Shown here in pieces: positions 15,734 through 23,055 of a stretch of 64,000 nucleotides of DNA. Each line of letters begins with the position of its first letter. Positions within the stretch are counted from its first letter, which is position 1. The DNA is from DATLLN01 sp963720885 (GTDB lineage Bacteria > Actinomycetota > Thermoleophilia > Gaiellales > JAICJC01). The position numbers were made by a program, and so were the translations under genes. Under the pieces are notes generated by a model. It was given only the letters and a program-made list of their open reading frames with translations. It was not told the origin of the DNA and searched no databases. The stretch is from the NCBI GenBank assembly GCA_963720885.1, contig CAVRGW010000005.1, positions 372,001-436,000 of the forward strand, read 5' to 3'.

Positions 15734-16507
15734 ATGAACGAGTGGGTCGTACGAGACGGATGCTGCGGGCTGCTCTACGAGGACGGGGTGCTGGCCGACG
15801 TGCTGACACCGGGGAAGCACCGCCGGGGCGCGTTGCGTGACCGGACGAGGCGAGACGTCACCTTCGTTGACCTACGCGAACGATCGGTCACGATCAAGAA
15901 CCAGGAGATCCTGACCGCCGACAAGGTGGCCGTGCGGGTGAGCCTGCTGGTCTACATGCGGGTGGTCGACGCAAAGGCGGCGCACCAGAACGTTGTCGAC
16001 TTCCAGGAGCACGTCTACGAGGATGTTCAGCTGGCGGCGCGCCGGTTCCTGGCGACACGGACGCTCGACCAGATTCTGCGTGACCGCAACGAGATCACGG
16101 ACGCAATCCGCGAAGACGTCAAGGCCTCGGCCCAGTCGTATGGCGTCGAGATCCTGAGGGCGGACGTGAAGGATCTGGTCTTCCCCGGCAATCTCCGCGA
16201 GATCATGAACCGGGTCATCGAAACCGAGCGGGAGAGCGAGGCGTCGGTGATCGCCGCGTCGAAGGCCGCGCAGGTGGCACGCATCAAGGCGGAGGCCGAG
16301 GCCGAGGCTGCGAAGGAACGGCTGGAAGCCGATCAGGCCGCCGCCCGGCTCCTTGTCGACAACCCTCAGCTCGTCCGCTTGCGCGAGCTCGAGGTGCTGC
16401 GCGAGATCGGGCTGTCAGGCGGAAACCAGTTCTTCATCGGGCTGGACAACCTGATCAGCAACAGGTCGATCCAGGCCGGCGTGCGATCGACCGACGACGC
16501 CACCTAG
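15734..16507 (+). CDS. SPFH/Band 7 (slipin-like) protein without a membrane anchor
   Basis: 257 residues. SPFH domain from about 20 to 170: TPGKHRRG, VDLRERSVTIKNQEILTADKVAVRVS, then YMRVVDAKAAHQNV and QLAARRFLATRTLDQILRDR. A coiled-coil (about 165-205, rich in EAEAEAAKERLEA) and a C-terminal LRELEVLREIGLSGGNQFFIGL follow. Slipins usually start with a hydrophobic hairpin; this one starts MNEWVVRDGCCGLLYEDG and has none. It probably oligomerises on membranes or protein complexes through the SPFH domain. No protease (NfeD/ClpP-like) partner is adjacent. Confidence 0.85.
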   Translation: MNEWVVRDGCCGLLYEDGVLADVLTPGKHRRGALRDRTRRDVTFVDLRERSVTIKNQEILTADKVAVRVSLLVYMRVVDAKAAHQNVVDFQEHVYEDVQLAARRFLATRTLDQILRDRNEITDAIREDVKASAQSYGVEILRADVKDLVFPGNLREIMNRVIETERESEASVIAASKAAQVARIKAEAEAEAAKERLEADQAAARLLVDNPQLVRLRELEVLREIGLSGGNQFFIGLDNLISNRSIQAGVRSTDDAT

Positions 16508-16542
16508 ACGACTACCGGATCGAGCCCATCGAGCGCAGCTGA
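16503..16542 (+). repeat. Relic repeat copy 2
   Basis: CCTAGACGACTACCGGATCG is identical to copy 1 at 14763, followed by AGCCCATCGAGCGCAGCTGA. The stop codon of the SPFH gene lies inside it, so the repeat abuts or entered at that gene's end. Confidence 0.65.
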
Positions 16543-16551
16543 GCCGCGCGG

Positions 16552-16557
16552 TATCTT
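16552..16557 (+). promoter_or_regulatory. -10 element (TATCTT) for the lipocalin-like gene
   Basis: TATCTT ends exactly 7 nt before the GTG start at 16565; the spacer has no Shine-Dalgarno. It indicates a leaderless mRNA. Confidence 0.65.
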
Positions 16558-16564
16558 CACGGCC

Positions 16565-16942
16565 GTGGACGACCTCCGCGGGCAGTTGGTCGGGGCGTGG
16601 CGCGTAACGCGCTACGACGATCGTCCGTCCGTCGACGGGGGCTGGTCCGAGACGTACGGCCCGACTGTGGACGGCCTTATCCTGTATCACGCGTCTGGCT
16701 GGATGTCCGTTCAAGTCGCCGGAGATCACGGCGAGTTCGACGGCTACTTCGGCCGGTTCACCATCGTCGAGATCGGCGAAGAGGGCGACGACATCACGGG
16801 AATGGTCAACCATCTGATTCTCGCGAGCTCCATGCCGGAACTGCTGACGGCAGACCCGACCCGACCGTTTAGGATCAGCGGCGATACCCTCGCTCTCGGC
16901 GACGAGCAGACGTGGCGACGGATCTGCAAGCGCGTCGGCTGA
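16565..16942 (+). CDS. Lipocalin-like domain protein
   Basis: 125 residues. LRGQLVGAWRVTRY at the start is the lipocalin-like GxW motif; alternating strands follow (LILYHASGWMSVQV, YFGRFTIVEIGE, RPFRISGDTLAL) and it ends TWRRICKRVG. This matches the Lipocalin_5 family of small cytosolic or secreted beta-barrels often annotated as involved in polyketide or quinone chemistry. No signal peptide. The GTG start follows a -10 box by 7 nt. Confidence 0.7.
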   Translation: MDDLRGQLVGAWRVTRYDDRPSVDGGWSETYGPTVDGLILYHASGWMSVQVAGDHGEFDGYFGRFTIVEIGEEGDDITGMVNHLILASSMPELLTADPTRPFRISGDTLALGDEQTWRRICKRVG

Positions 16943-16960
16943 GCGTGGCGGACAGATCAC

Positions 16961-16995
16961 GCCGGCGTTCTGTTTCCTGACGACTACTGAGCCCG
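16961..16995 (+). repeat. Relic repeat copy 3 (decayed)
   Basis: GCCGGCGTTCTGTTTCCTGA followed by CGACTACTGAGCCCG aligns with GCCGGCGTACTGTTCCTAGA at 14748, then CGACTACCGGA. It is shorter and more diverged than copies 1 and 2. Confidence 0.45.
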
Positions 16996-17021
16996 GGCCA
17001 CCACGAGCGTGAGGCCCGGCG

Positions 17022-17027
17022 TATTCT
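17022..17027 (+). promoter_or_regulatory. -10 element (TATTCT) before a short leaderless ORF
   Basis: TATTCT ends 6 nt before the GTG at 17034, which opens a 22-codon frame. The FAD-enzyme gene starts 58 nt further down in another frame. Confidence 0.55.
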
Positions 17028-17033
17028 GCGGCC

Positions 17034-17102
17034 GTGTCTGATTCCGGCTTAGCGCTCGAGCTGTGCCGCCATCACCTCGAGCCATCGCGCCATGAGCCGT
17101 GA
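17034..17102 (+). CDS. Putative 22-residue leader ORF overlapping the fusion gene
   Basis: GTG at the expected transcription start encodes MSDSGLALELCRHHLEPSRH plus two residues and stops at 17100-17102, 11 nt inside the next gene (ATG at 17092). A ribosome ending here could reinitiate at the overlapping start, which itself lacks a Shine-Dalgarno. No homology recognised; evidence is positional only. Confidence 0.35.
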   Translation: MSDSGLALELCRHHLEPSRHEP

Positions 17103-18675
17103 GTACGACGTGGTCGTCGTCGGCGCCCGCGTCGCCGGGTCGACCCTCGCCGCGCTACTGGGCGACCTCGGCGTCCGCGTGCTCCTGGTCGAGCGCGTTC
17201 GGTTTCCCCGTTCCACCATCTCGACGCACTTCTTCCGCGGTGCCGGGCTGGTCGCCGTGCTCGACCGGCTGGGATTGCTCGACGAGGTGCTCGCCCTGGG
17301 CCCCCCGAGGATCACCCGCGAATGGGACTTCGGGTTTGGCTCGCCCGGCCCGGACGAGGGGCCGCCCCAGCGCGCCGGTGACATCGGCTTCGCGCTGTCG
17401 GTACGCCGCGCGCCGCTGGACGAGTTGCTCCTAGAGCGGGCGCGCCGGTGCGCGACCGTCGAGGTGGCGCAGCCGGCAACCGTCCGGGCGATGCTGCGCG
17501 AGGGCGACCGGGTCTGCGGTGTCACACTGGCCGAGGATGGCCGCGAGGTCGACATCCGCAGCCGGCTGGTGGTCGGCGCGGACGGCCGCCACTCCACCGT
17601 GGCCCGCGAGGTGGCGCCGGCGATGGAGCGCTCGGTCGAGCCCCTGCGGACGCTGTACTACCGCTACGTCGCCGAGTGGCACGGACCGAACGGCGAGCCG
17701 CCGGACGCGGCGGAGTTCTCCCTGAACGGGGACGAGATGGCCTACGTCTTCCCGTCTGACGGCGGCGTCACGTGCATCGGCCTGAGCGCGCCCGCTGCCG
17801 CCTTCGCCGGCTTCCGCACCGCGCCCGACGCTGAGCTCGCGCGGCGGCTCGAGGTCCATCCCGGGCTGATCGCGCGGATCGATGCGACCGTCGCCGTCGG
17901 CCGTACCGAGGGAGGCCCGCCCGAGGCGAGCTGGGTGCGCGCACCCACCGGCCCAGGCTGGGCGCTGGTCGGCGACGCCGGCTGGCACCAGGATCCGTGG
18001 ACCGGCGAGGGGATGGACAACGCCGGTCTCTGCGCGGCGCATGCGGCGGGCGCGATCGCCGGCTGGCTGGCCGGCGCAACGAACGAGGACGAGGCGATGG
18101 CGCGCTACGGGAGCCAACGCCGGGAGCTGGTGGACGCCAGCTTCGAGGAGTGCACGTCGATCGGCCGCGACCTCTCGCAGCTCGCGCCCGGACCGGCAGC
18201 CCGCGACCGCGCGGCCGTGCTGGTCACCGGGATGTCGGCAACCGGCAAGTCCACGGTGCTGGGCGAGCTCGCGGCGCGGGGTCACCGGGTTGTCGACACC
18301 GACCGCGGCAGATGGATCGACGCGGCGGGCGGGGAGCCGCTGTGGCGCGAGGACCGGATGGCGGCGCTGCTCGCCGAGCCACGGCCCGTCCCGCTGTTCG
18401 TCGGCGGGTGCGTGGCGAACCAGGGACGGTTCTCCGACCGATTTGACGCCGTGGTGCTGCTCAGCGCTCCGCAGGAAATTCTTCTCGAGCGGCTTGCGGC
18501 CCGCACGACGAACGACTTCGGCAAGCGGGCGGGCGAGCGTGCACGGATTCTCGCCGACCTGCACGAGATCGAGCCGCTGCTGCGCCGGACGGCGACGGCC
18601 GAGATCGACACGCGCCTACCGCTCGCGGAGGTCGTGCGCCGCCTCGAGGACATCGCCGGCACGGCACCGATGTGA
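17092..18675 (+). CDS. FAD-dependent oxidoreductase fused to a P-loop kinase domain
   Basis: 527 residues in one uninterrupted frame. Residues ~1-372: flavin monooxygenase/geranylgeranyl-reductase-like enzyme with DVVVVGARVAGSTLA (dinucleotide fold), LVVGADGRHSTVAR (DG motif) and VGDAGWHQDPWTGEGMDNA (FAD ribityl site). Residues ~375-527: small kinase with Walker A GMSATGKST (380-388), a VVDTDRG segment, FVGGCVANQGRF, a VVLLSAP strand and an R-rich lid, resembling shikimate/nucleoside-kinase-like AAA_33 proteins. The two halves are usually separate genes. An oxidised small molecule might be phosphorylated by the tethered kinase (inference). ATG 17092 lies in the 3' end of a 22-codon leader ORF. 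Confidence 0.85.
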   Translation: MSREYDVVVVGARVAGSTLAALLGDLGVRVLLVERVRFPRSTISTHFFRGAGLVAVLDRLGLLDEVLALGPPRITREWDFGFGSPGPDEGPPQRAGDIGFALSVRRAPLDELLLERARRCATVEVAQPATVRAMLREGDRVCGVTLAEDGREVDIRSRLVVGADGRHSTVAREVAPAMERSVEPLRTLYYRYVAEWHGPNGEPPDAAEFSLNGDEMAYVFPSDGGVTCIGLSAPAAAFAGFRTAPDAELARRLEVHPGLIARIDATVAVGRTEGGPPEASWVRAPTGPGWALVGDAGWHQDPWTGEGMDNAGLCAAHAAGAIAGWLAGATNEDEAMARYGSQRRELVDASFEECTSIGRDLSQLAPGPAARDRAAVLVTGMSATGKSTVLGELAARGHRVVDTDRGRWIDAAGGEPLWREDRMAALLAEPRPVPLFVGGCVANQGRFSDRFDAVVLLSAPQEILLERLAARTTNDFGKRAGERARILADLHEIEPLLRRTATAEIDTRLPLAEVVRRLEDIAGTAPM

Positions 18676-18688
18676 TAGATCAGTCGGG

Positions 18689-19438
18689 ATGCGCGGGATC
18701 CCGGTCTCCGTTCCCCTGACGGCCGGCCTGCTGGGCGTCTCCGCCCTGGGCTGGGCAGCGGTCGTGCGCCAGTCGGCCGGCATGGACTCGGCGCCGGGCA
18801 CGATGGGCCTGACCTGGATCGGGTTCATCGCCCTGTGGACGCTGATGATGGGGGCGATGATGGTGCCGGCGCTGACACCGCTGGCCGTCCTCTATGCGGG
18901 CGACGGGCGCGGGTGGCCCGCCCGCGCGGCGGGGCTGACCGGCGGCTACCTGCTGTCGTGGGCGCTGTTCGGCGTGCTCGCCCTGGCGATCAGCCTGGGG
19001 GCGGAGCGGGTCGCCGACGATGCGGGCGGCGCCTCCCGCTGGGCGGCGGCGCTGATCCTGATCACCGCCGGCGTCTACCAGCTGACGCCGCTCAAGGATC
19101 GTTGCCTGGCGGCCTGCCGCTCGCCGATCCATCTGCTGATGCACGTCGGGCGCTACCGCGGCCGGCTCCGCCACGTGCGGTCGGGCATGTACCACGGCGC
19201 GTACTGCGTCGGGTGCTGTTGGTCGCTGATGGTCGCGCTGATCGCCCTGGGGATCATGGATCTCGCCTGGATGGCGGCGTTCGCCATCGTCATCACGCTG
19301 GAGAAGGTCTGGCGCCACGGCCGCATCGCCGCGCTGGCCGTGGGCGTCGCACTGATCGCGCTCGGCCTGCTCGTCCCCTCCCATCCTGGTCTCGCGCCCG
19401 GATTGCATCACCCGGCGACGCCGATGGAGCAGATGTGA
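18689..19438 (+). CDS. DUF2182 multi-pass membrane protein
   Basis: 249 residues, about 6-7 membrane helices. Motifs WTLMMGAMMVPAL, YQLTPLKDRCLAACRSPI and MYHGAYCVGCCWSLM (paired Cys and Met-rich helices) define DUF2182, a predicted metal-binding (possibly copper) membrane family. Its stop overlaps the DUF1326 gene start as GTGA. The pair occurs together in many bacteria and is presumed to handle a metal or assemble a metalloprotein; no direct proof. Confidence 0.85.
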   Translation: MRGIPVSVPLTAGLLGVSALGWAAVVRQSAGMDSAPGTMGLTWIGFIALWTLMMGAMMVPALTPLAVLYAGDGRGWPARAAGLTGGYLLSWALFGVLALAISLGAERVADDAGGASRWAAALILITAGVYQLTPLKDRCLAACRSPIHLLMHVGRYRGRLRHVRSGMYHGAYCVGCCWSLMVALIALGIMDLAWMAAFAIVITLEKVWRHGRIAALAVGVALIALGLLVPSHPGLAPGLHHPATPMEQM

Positions 19439-20049
19439 GCGGTGCCGCCTGGCACATCTCGGGCACGTATCTCGAGGTGTGCAACTGCGACCCGATCTGC
19501 CCCTGCCGGCGAATCGACGGCGTCTCCGGCGGGCGATCGACCTACGGCGTCTGCACGGGCGCTCTCTCCTGGCGGATCACCGAGGGGGCGGTCGACGGAG
19601 TGGATCTGGCGTCGCTGTGCGTCGTGCTGGTGATCTGGTACAGCGACGACGAGCCCGGCTCGCCGTGGACGTGGGTGATGCACGTCGACGAGTGGGCGAG
19701 CGCCGAGCAGCGCGCCGTGCTCGCCGACGTCTTCACCGGCCGGCTGGGCGGGACCCCGCTCAGCCAGTTCCCCTGGGCGTTCAAGCCGAGCAACCTGCTG
19801 GCGGTCGTCCCCAGCACGATCGAGATCGACCACACGCCGGGCCGCGGCTGGTTCCGGGCGGGCGGCGCGGTCGAGGTGCGGATCCGCGGGCCGTTCGAGA
19901 CGCAGAGCCCGGTCTCGTGCATCATCCCCGGCCACGACCGCAGTGGACGGGAGGTGGTCGCCGAGCTGCTCGACGCCCACGACGAGCACTTCGAGTTCCG
20001 CTACGCCGGCCGCTGCGGCTACGAGGCGACCTTCGACTACGCGGGCTGA
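19435..20049 (+). CDS. DUF1326 protein with CxCxxxCxC motif
   Basis: 204 residues. The N-terminus has GTYLEVCNCDPICPCRR, a cysteine cluster suited to metal binding, followed by a beta-rich body (VVLVIWYSDDE, WTWVMHVDEWAS, EVRIRGPFETQSP). GTG start at 19435 overlaps the DUF2182 stop, so the two are co-translated. No signal peptide. The family is uncharacterised; the conserved cysteines and the partner suggest a soluble metal carrier for DUF2182. Confidence 0.85.
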   Translation: MSGAAWHISGTYLEVCNCDPICPCRRIDGVSGGRSTYGVCTGALSWRITEGAVDGVDLASLCVVLVIWYSDDEPGSPWTWVMHVDEWASAEQRAVLADVFTGRLGGTPLSQFPWAFKPSNLLAVVPSTIEIDHTPGRGWFRAGGAVEVRIRGPFETQSPVSCIIPGHDRSGREVVAELLDAHDEHFEFRYAGRCGYEATFDYAG

Positions 20050-20708
20050 CCGATCAGCTCCCTGAACGCGGGCAGCTCGCGGATCGCGTCGAAGTCGGAG
20101 TCGACGGCCGCCTCCGAGCGCAGCGACTCCTCGCGCTCGAGGGCCAGGCGGAGATGGGCGATGGCGTCGTCGGCCCGTCCGGCGAGGCTCTCGCAGCAGG
20201 CGATGTTGTAGGCCAACTCGGCGTACGTCGGGTGTGCCTCGACCAGCGGCTTGCCGCGGTCGGCGACCCCCGCGTAGTCCCCCGCCTCGTACAGCGGGCG
20301 AAGCTCTGCCCAGGCGTCGTCGCGCTCGATCTCGTCGGGCAACTCGAGCCACGGGTGGCGCCGCGATTCGTAGACGGCGACCGTCGGCGGCGGAAACGAC
20401 GGATCGGCGAAGCAGCCGACCGCCACCGCGATCAGGTCGGGATCGCCGCCCATGTGGAAGACCGTCGAGCCACAGTCCGGGCAGAACCAGAAGTGCCGCT
20501 CTTCACCGCCGTCGTCGGAATGCCTGACGTACTCGGTACGGCGGCCGGTCACGGTGACACGGTCGGCCGGGAAGCGGGCCTGGTAGCCGAACGCGCTGCC
20601 CGTGCGCCGCTGACAGGCGAGGCAATGGCAGATGCTGACGCGCACGGGATCGCCCTCGACGGCGACGCGGAGCTGCCCGCAGCTGCAGGTCGCCTCGCGC
20701 GATGTCAT
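20037..20708 (-). CDS. GFA (CENP-V/Gfa-like zinc) domain fused to a TPR tail
   Basis: 223 residues. Residues 1-120: GFA fold with zinc cysteines in CSCGQL, CHCLACQRRTGSAF and FCPDCGSTVF. Residues ~125-223: TPR-like tail with LRPLYEAGDYAGVADRG, AYNIACCESLAGRADDAIAH and DFDAIRELPAFRELIG. GFA proteins were named for formaldehyde-glutathione chemistry, but most, like this one, have unknown substrates. It overlaps the paralogue upstream by 4 nt and the DUF1326 gene by 13 nt convergently. The same tail is on the next gene and on a cupin at 22326. Confidence 0.85.
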   Translation of the reverse strand: MTSREATCSCGQLRVAVEGDPVRVSICHCLACQRRTGSAFGYQARFPADRVTVTGRRTEYVRHSDDGGEERHFWFCPDCGSTVFHMGGDPDLIAVAVGCFADPSFPPPTVAVYESRRHPWLELPDEIERDDAWAELRPLYEAGDYAGVADRGKPLVEAHPTYAELAYNIACCESLAGRADDAIAHLRLALEREESLRSEAAVDSDFDAIRELPAFRELIGQPA

Positions 20709-21379
20709 CGACCGACGATCTCGCGGAACGCGGGGTCGTCGCGGATCGGATCGAAGTCATGATCGTTCGCAGCCATCGTGCGCACGTCGTCGCCCCCACC
20801 CCCGACTGCGAGGCGGAGATGCTCGACGGCGTCCGTGGTGCGCCCGGCGAGGCTCTCGCAGCAGGCGACGTTGTATGCGAGCCGGCCGTTTTCGGGCTGC
20901 TCATCGAGCAGCTCGCGACCGCGGTCTGCGGCGGCCGCGAAGTCACCCGCCTCGTACAGCGGCAGCACCTGTCCCCAGAGGTCGTCGCGCTCCATCGTGT
21001 CGGGCAGGCCGACCCACGGGTGCCGGCGGGCCTCGTACCCGGACTCGAGCGGCGGTGGAAACAGCGGATCGGCGAACGCCCCGACCATGACGACGATCAG
21101 GTCGGGTTCGTCGGGCTCGGTGTAGAACACGGTGCCGCCGCAGTCCGGGCAGAAGTGGAAGACGTGCACCTTGCGGTCGGCCTCGTCCGACGTCCGGGCG
21201 TAGTCCGTGGAGTGCCCGGCCACGGTGATCCGGTCGGCCGGGTACCCGGCCTGCATGCCGAATGCGCTGCCCGTCCGCCGCTGGCACGCCAGACAGTGGC
21301 AGATGCCGACATGGAACGGATCGCCCTCCGCCTGCAGGCTGAGCTGGCCGCAGCTGCAGGATGCCTCGCGAGTCGCCAC
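20705..21379 (-). CDS. GFA domain fused to a TPR tail, paralogue 2
   Basis: 224 residues with the same architecture as its neighbour: CSCGQL, CHCLACQRRTGSAF, FCPDCGGTVFY, then VLPLYEAGDFAAAADRG, AYNVACCESLAGRTTDAVEH and DFDPIRDDPAFREIVG. The overall match suggests tandem duplication followed by divergence (the middle differs, EADRKVHVF versus DGGEERHFW). The GTG start follows TAGGAT by 6 nt, so the pair is transcribed from a leaderless promoter that faces the GNAT gene. Confidence 0.85.
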   Translation of the reverse strand: MATREASCSCGQLSLQAEGDPFHVGICHCLACQRRTGSAFGMQAGYPADRITVAGHSTDYARTSDEADRKVHVFHFCPDCGGTVFYTEPDEPDLIVVMVGAFADPLFPPPLESGYEARRHPWVGLPDTMERDDLWGQVLPLYEAGDFAAAADRGRELLDEQPENGRLAYNVACCESLAGRTTDAVEHLRLAVGGGGDDVRTMAANDHDFDPIRDDPAFREIVGR

Positions 21380-21385
21380 CCCCGG

Positions 21386-21391
21386 ATCCTA
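21386..21391 (-). promoter_or_regulatory. -10 element (TAGGAT) for the GFA pair
   Basis: TAGGAT on the minus strand ends 6 nt before GTG 21379. Divergent from TACCCT at 21403 on the plus strand; the two promoters share a 35-nt gap. Confidence 0.65.
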
Positions 21392-21402
21392 GTCTCGAGA
21401 CA

Positions 21403-21408
21403 TACCCT
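21403..21408 (+). promoter_or_regulatory. -10 element (TACCCT) for the GNAT gene
   Basis: TACCCT ends 6 nt before ATG 21415, consistent with leaderless transcription. Confidence 0.6.
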
Positions 21409-21414
21409 CCCGGG

Positions 21415-21864
21415 ATGATCCGCCGGGCGCGCGCATCCGAGCTCGAGGCGCTGGCCGCCCTCTGGGAGCGGTCGGTGCGCGCGACGCACGACTTCCTCGC
21501 CGAGTCCGACATCGAGGAGCTGCGGCCGCACGTCCACGAGGCGCTCGGCGACGCCGGCCTGGAGCTCTGGGTGCTCGCCGGCGCCGACGACGCGGCCGAG
21601 GGCTTCATGGGGCTGGCAGGCGACGACATCGCGGCGCTGTTCCTCGAGCCGGCGCGCCGCGGCCGGGGCGGCGGACGGCGCCTGGTGGAGCACGCGCTGG
21701 GGCTGCGTGGGGGCGATCTAACGGTCGACGTCAACGAGCAGAACCCCGCCGCGGTCCGGTTCTACGAGGCGGTCGGCTTCGCGGTCGTCGGCCGGTCGCC
21801 GCTGGACGACGCCGGCCGCCCGTTCCCGCTGCTGCACATGCGGCGCCGGGTCGGCGACGGCTGA
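21415..21864 (+). CDS. GNAT family N-acetyltransferase
   Basis: 149 residues. The start MIRRARASELEALAALWERSVRA is typical of YjaB/PA4866-like GNATs; FMGLAGDDIAALFLEPARRGRGGGRRLVEHAL contains the acetyl-CoA loop RGRGGG; DVNEQNPAAVRFYEAVGF is the C-terminal GNAT motif. Substrate unknown. It is divergent from the GFA-TPR pair and 20 nt before the VOC gene, which has its own -10 box. Confidence 0.82.
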   Translation: MIRRARASELEALAALWERSVRATHDFLAESDIEELRPHVHEALGDAGLELWVLAGADDAAEGFMGLAGDDIAALFLEPARRGRGGGRRLVEHALGLRGGDLTVDVNEQNPAAVRFYEAVGFAVVGRSPLDDAGRPFPLLHMRRRVGDG

Positions 21865-21872
21865 CCCTGGGC

Positions 21873-21878
21873 TACGAT
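21873..21878 (+). promoter_or_regulatory. -10 element (TACGAT) for the VOC gene
   Basis: TACGAT ends 6 nt before GTG 21885, no Shine-Dalgarno between. Confidence 0.55.
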
Positions 21879-21884
21879 CGCAAC

Positions 21885-22322
21885 GTGGAGCGCAACCGCT
21901 CAGTCCCCGGCGCCGAGGTCGTCCCCGTGCTGATCTATCCCGACGTCCGGGCCGCGGTCGCCTGGCTCGAGGACGCGCTCGGCTTCAGCGAGCGGGTGCG
22001 GATCGGTGAGGGGCATCGCGCGCAGCTGGCCTTCGGGTCGGCCGCGCTGATCGTCGCCGACGTGCGCGGCGACCAGGTCGCCCCCGCCAACACCGGCGTC
22101 CCGCAGCTCGTGATGCTGCGGGTCGAGGACGTGGACGCTGCCGTCGCCCGGGCGCGCGATCGCGGCGCGCGCGTCGTGTCGGAGCCGACCAGCTTCGAGT
22201 ACGGCGAGCGGCAGAGCAAGATCGTCGACCCGTTCGGCCACCACTGGACGCTCTCGCAGACGGAGCGTGACGCAGCGCCCGAGGACTGGGGCGGCGTCAC
22301 GGTCAACGGCGGCTTCGACTGA
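21885..22322 (+). CDS. VOC superfamily (glyoxalase/bleomycin-resistance-like) protein
   Basis: 145 residues. VVPVLIYPDVRAAVAWLEDALGF and VMLRVEDVDAAVARARDRGARV are the two VOC modules; VDPFGHHWTLSQTERD ends the fold. The first metal-ligand position is a Tyr/Pro region rather than His, so it belongs to the PhnB/YdcA-like group with uncertain chemistry, perhaps ligand binding. It is convergent with the cupin-TPR gene, ending 3 nt before it. Confidence 0.8.
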   Translation: MERNRSVPGAEVVPVLIYPDVRAAVAWLEDALGFSERVRIGEGHRAQLAFGSAALIVADVRGDQVAPANTGVPQLVMLRVEDVDAAVARARDRGARVVSEPTSFEYGERQSKIVDPFGHHWTLSQTERDAAPEDWGGVTVNGGFD

Positions 22323-22325
22323 GCG

Positions 22326-22991
22326 TCAGCTCGTCGCCGGCTGCTTCGCGCCGATCATCTCCTTGAACGCGGGCTCATCGCGCAGCGAGTCGAGGTCGGA
22401 GTCCTCGGTCGCCATCTGGCGCAGGTCATCAGACTTGTCGACCGCCAGCCGCAGGTGCTCGATCGCCTCGGCGGTGCGGCCCTCCAGCGCCTCGCAGCAG
22501 GCGACGTTGTAGGCGATCAACGGGAAATCGGGGTACTCGTCCAGCACCTGCTTCCCGCGTTCGACCACCTCGGCGTACTTCCCCGCCGCATACAGCGGCT
22601 GCAGGGGTGCCCAGAGTTCCCAGCCGGTCGGCTGGTACACCTTGCCCGGCGAGCCGCCGATCGCCACGATCGTGGTACCCGGCTCCTCGGCGAACGCCGT
22701 TCGCGTCACCGATCCGCGCGCGAAGACCAACGTCCCGGCCGGCGCGTCGACGCGCTCGCCGTCCAGCTCGAACGTCGCCCGCCCGCTCTGCACGAGATAG
22801 AGCTCCTCCTCGGAGCCGTACCCGTCGGCCTCGTCGTGCTCGTTGATCATCCGGTCGCCGACCTCATGCGCCGTGAACGCGTTGATGCCGAAGGACTCGA
22901 TGCCGAGCTCGAGCCGCACCCGCCGCCACGGCACCCGTCCGTCGGTGACCTCGTCGATGTCACTGATGCGTGTTGTTGCGTAGTCGCTCAT
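22326..22991 (-). CDS. Cupin domain fused to the shared TPR tail
   Basis: 221 residues. Residues ~25-118 form a cupin: GYGSEEELYLVQSGRATFEL (metal Glu, but His mostly absent) and APAGTLVFARGSVTRTA. Residues ~122-221 are the TPR tail also found on the two GFA proteins 1 kb away: LQPLYAAGKYAEVVERG, AYNVACCEALEGRTAEAIEH, DLDSLRDEPAFKEMIG. The start at 22991 follows TACGCT by 6 nt, so a longer upstream frame is not used. Confidence 0.85.
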   Translation of the reverse strand: MSDYATTRISDIDEVTDGRVPWRRVRLELGIESFGINAFTAHEVGDRMINEHDEADGYGSEEELYLVQSGRATFELDGERVDAPAGTLVFARGSVTRTAFAEEPGTTIVAIGGSPGKVYQPTGWELWAPLQPLYAAGKYAEVVERGKQVLDEYPDFPLIAYNVACCEALEGRTAEAIEHLRLAVDKSDDLRQMATEDSDLDSLRDEPAFKEMIGAKQPATS

Positions 22992-22997
22992 GGCGGC

Positions 22998-23003
22998 AGC
23001 GTA
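22998..23003 (-). promoter_or_regulatory. -10 element (TACGCT) for the cupin-TPR gene
   Basis: TACGCT on the minus strand ends 6 nt before ATG 22991; it fixes the start. Confidence 0.65.
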
Positions 23004-23055
23004 CCCGCCGAGCGACGCCCGGAAACGGCGATCGCCGGAACTGCTGCGGCCGTGC

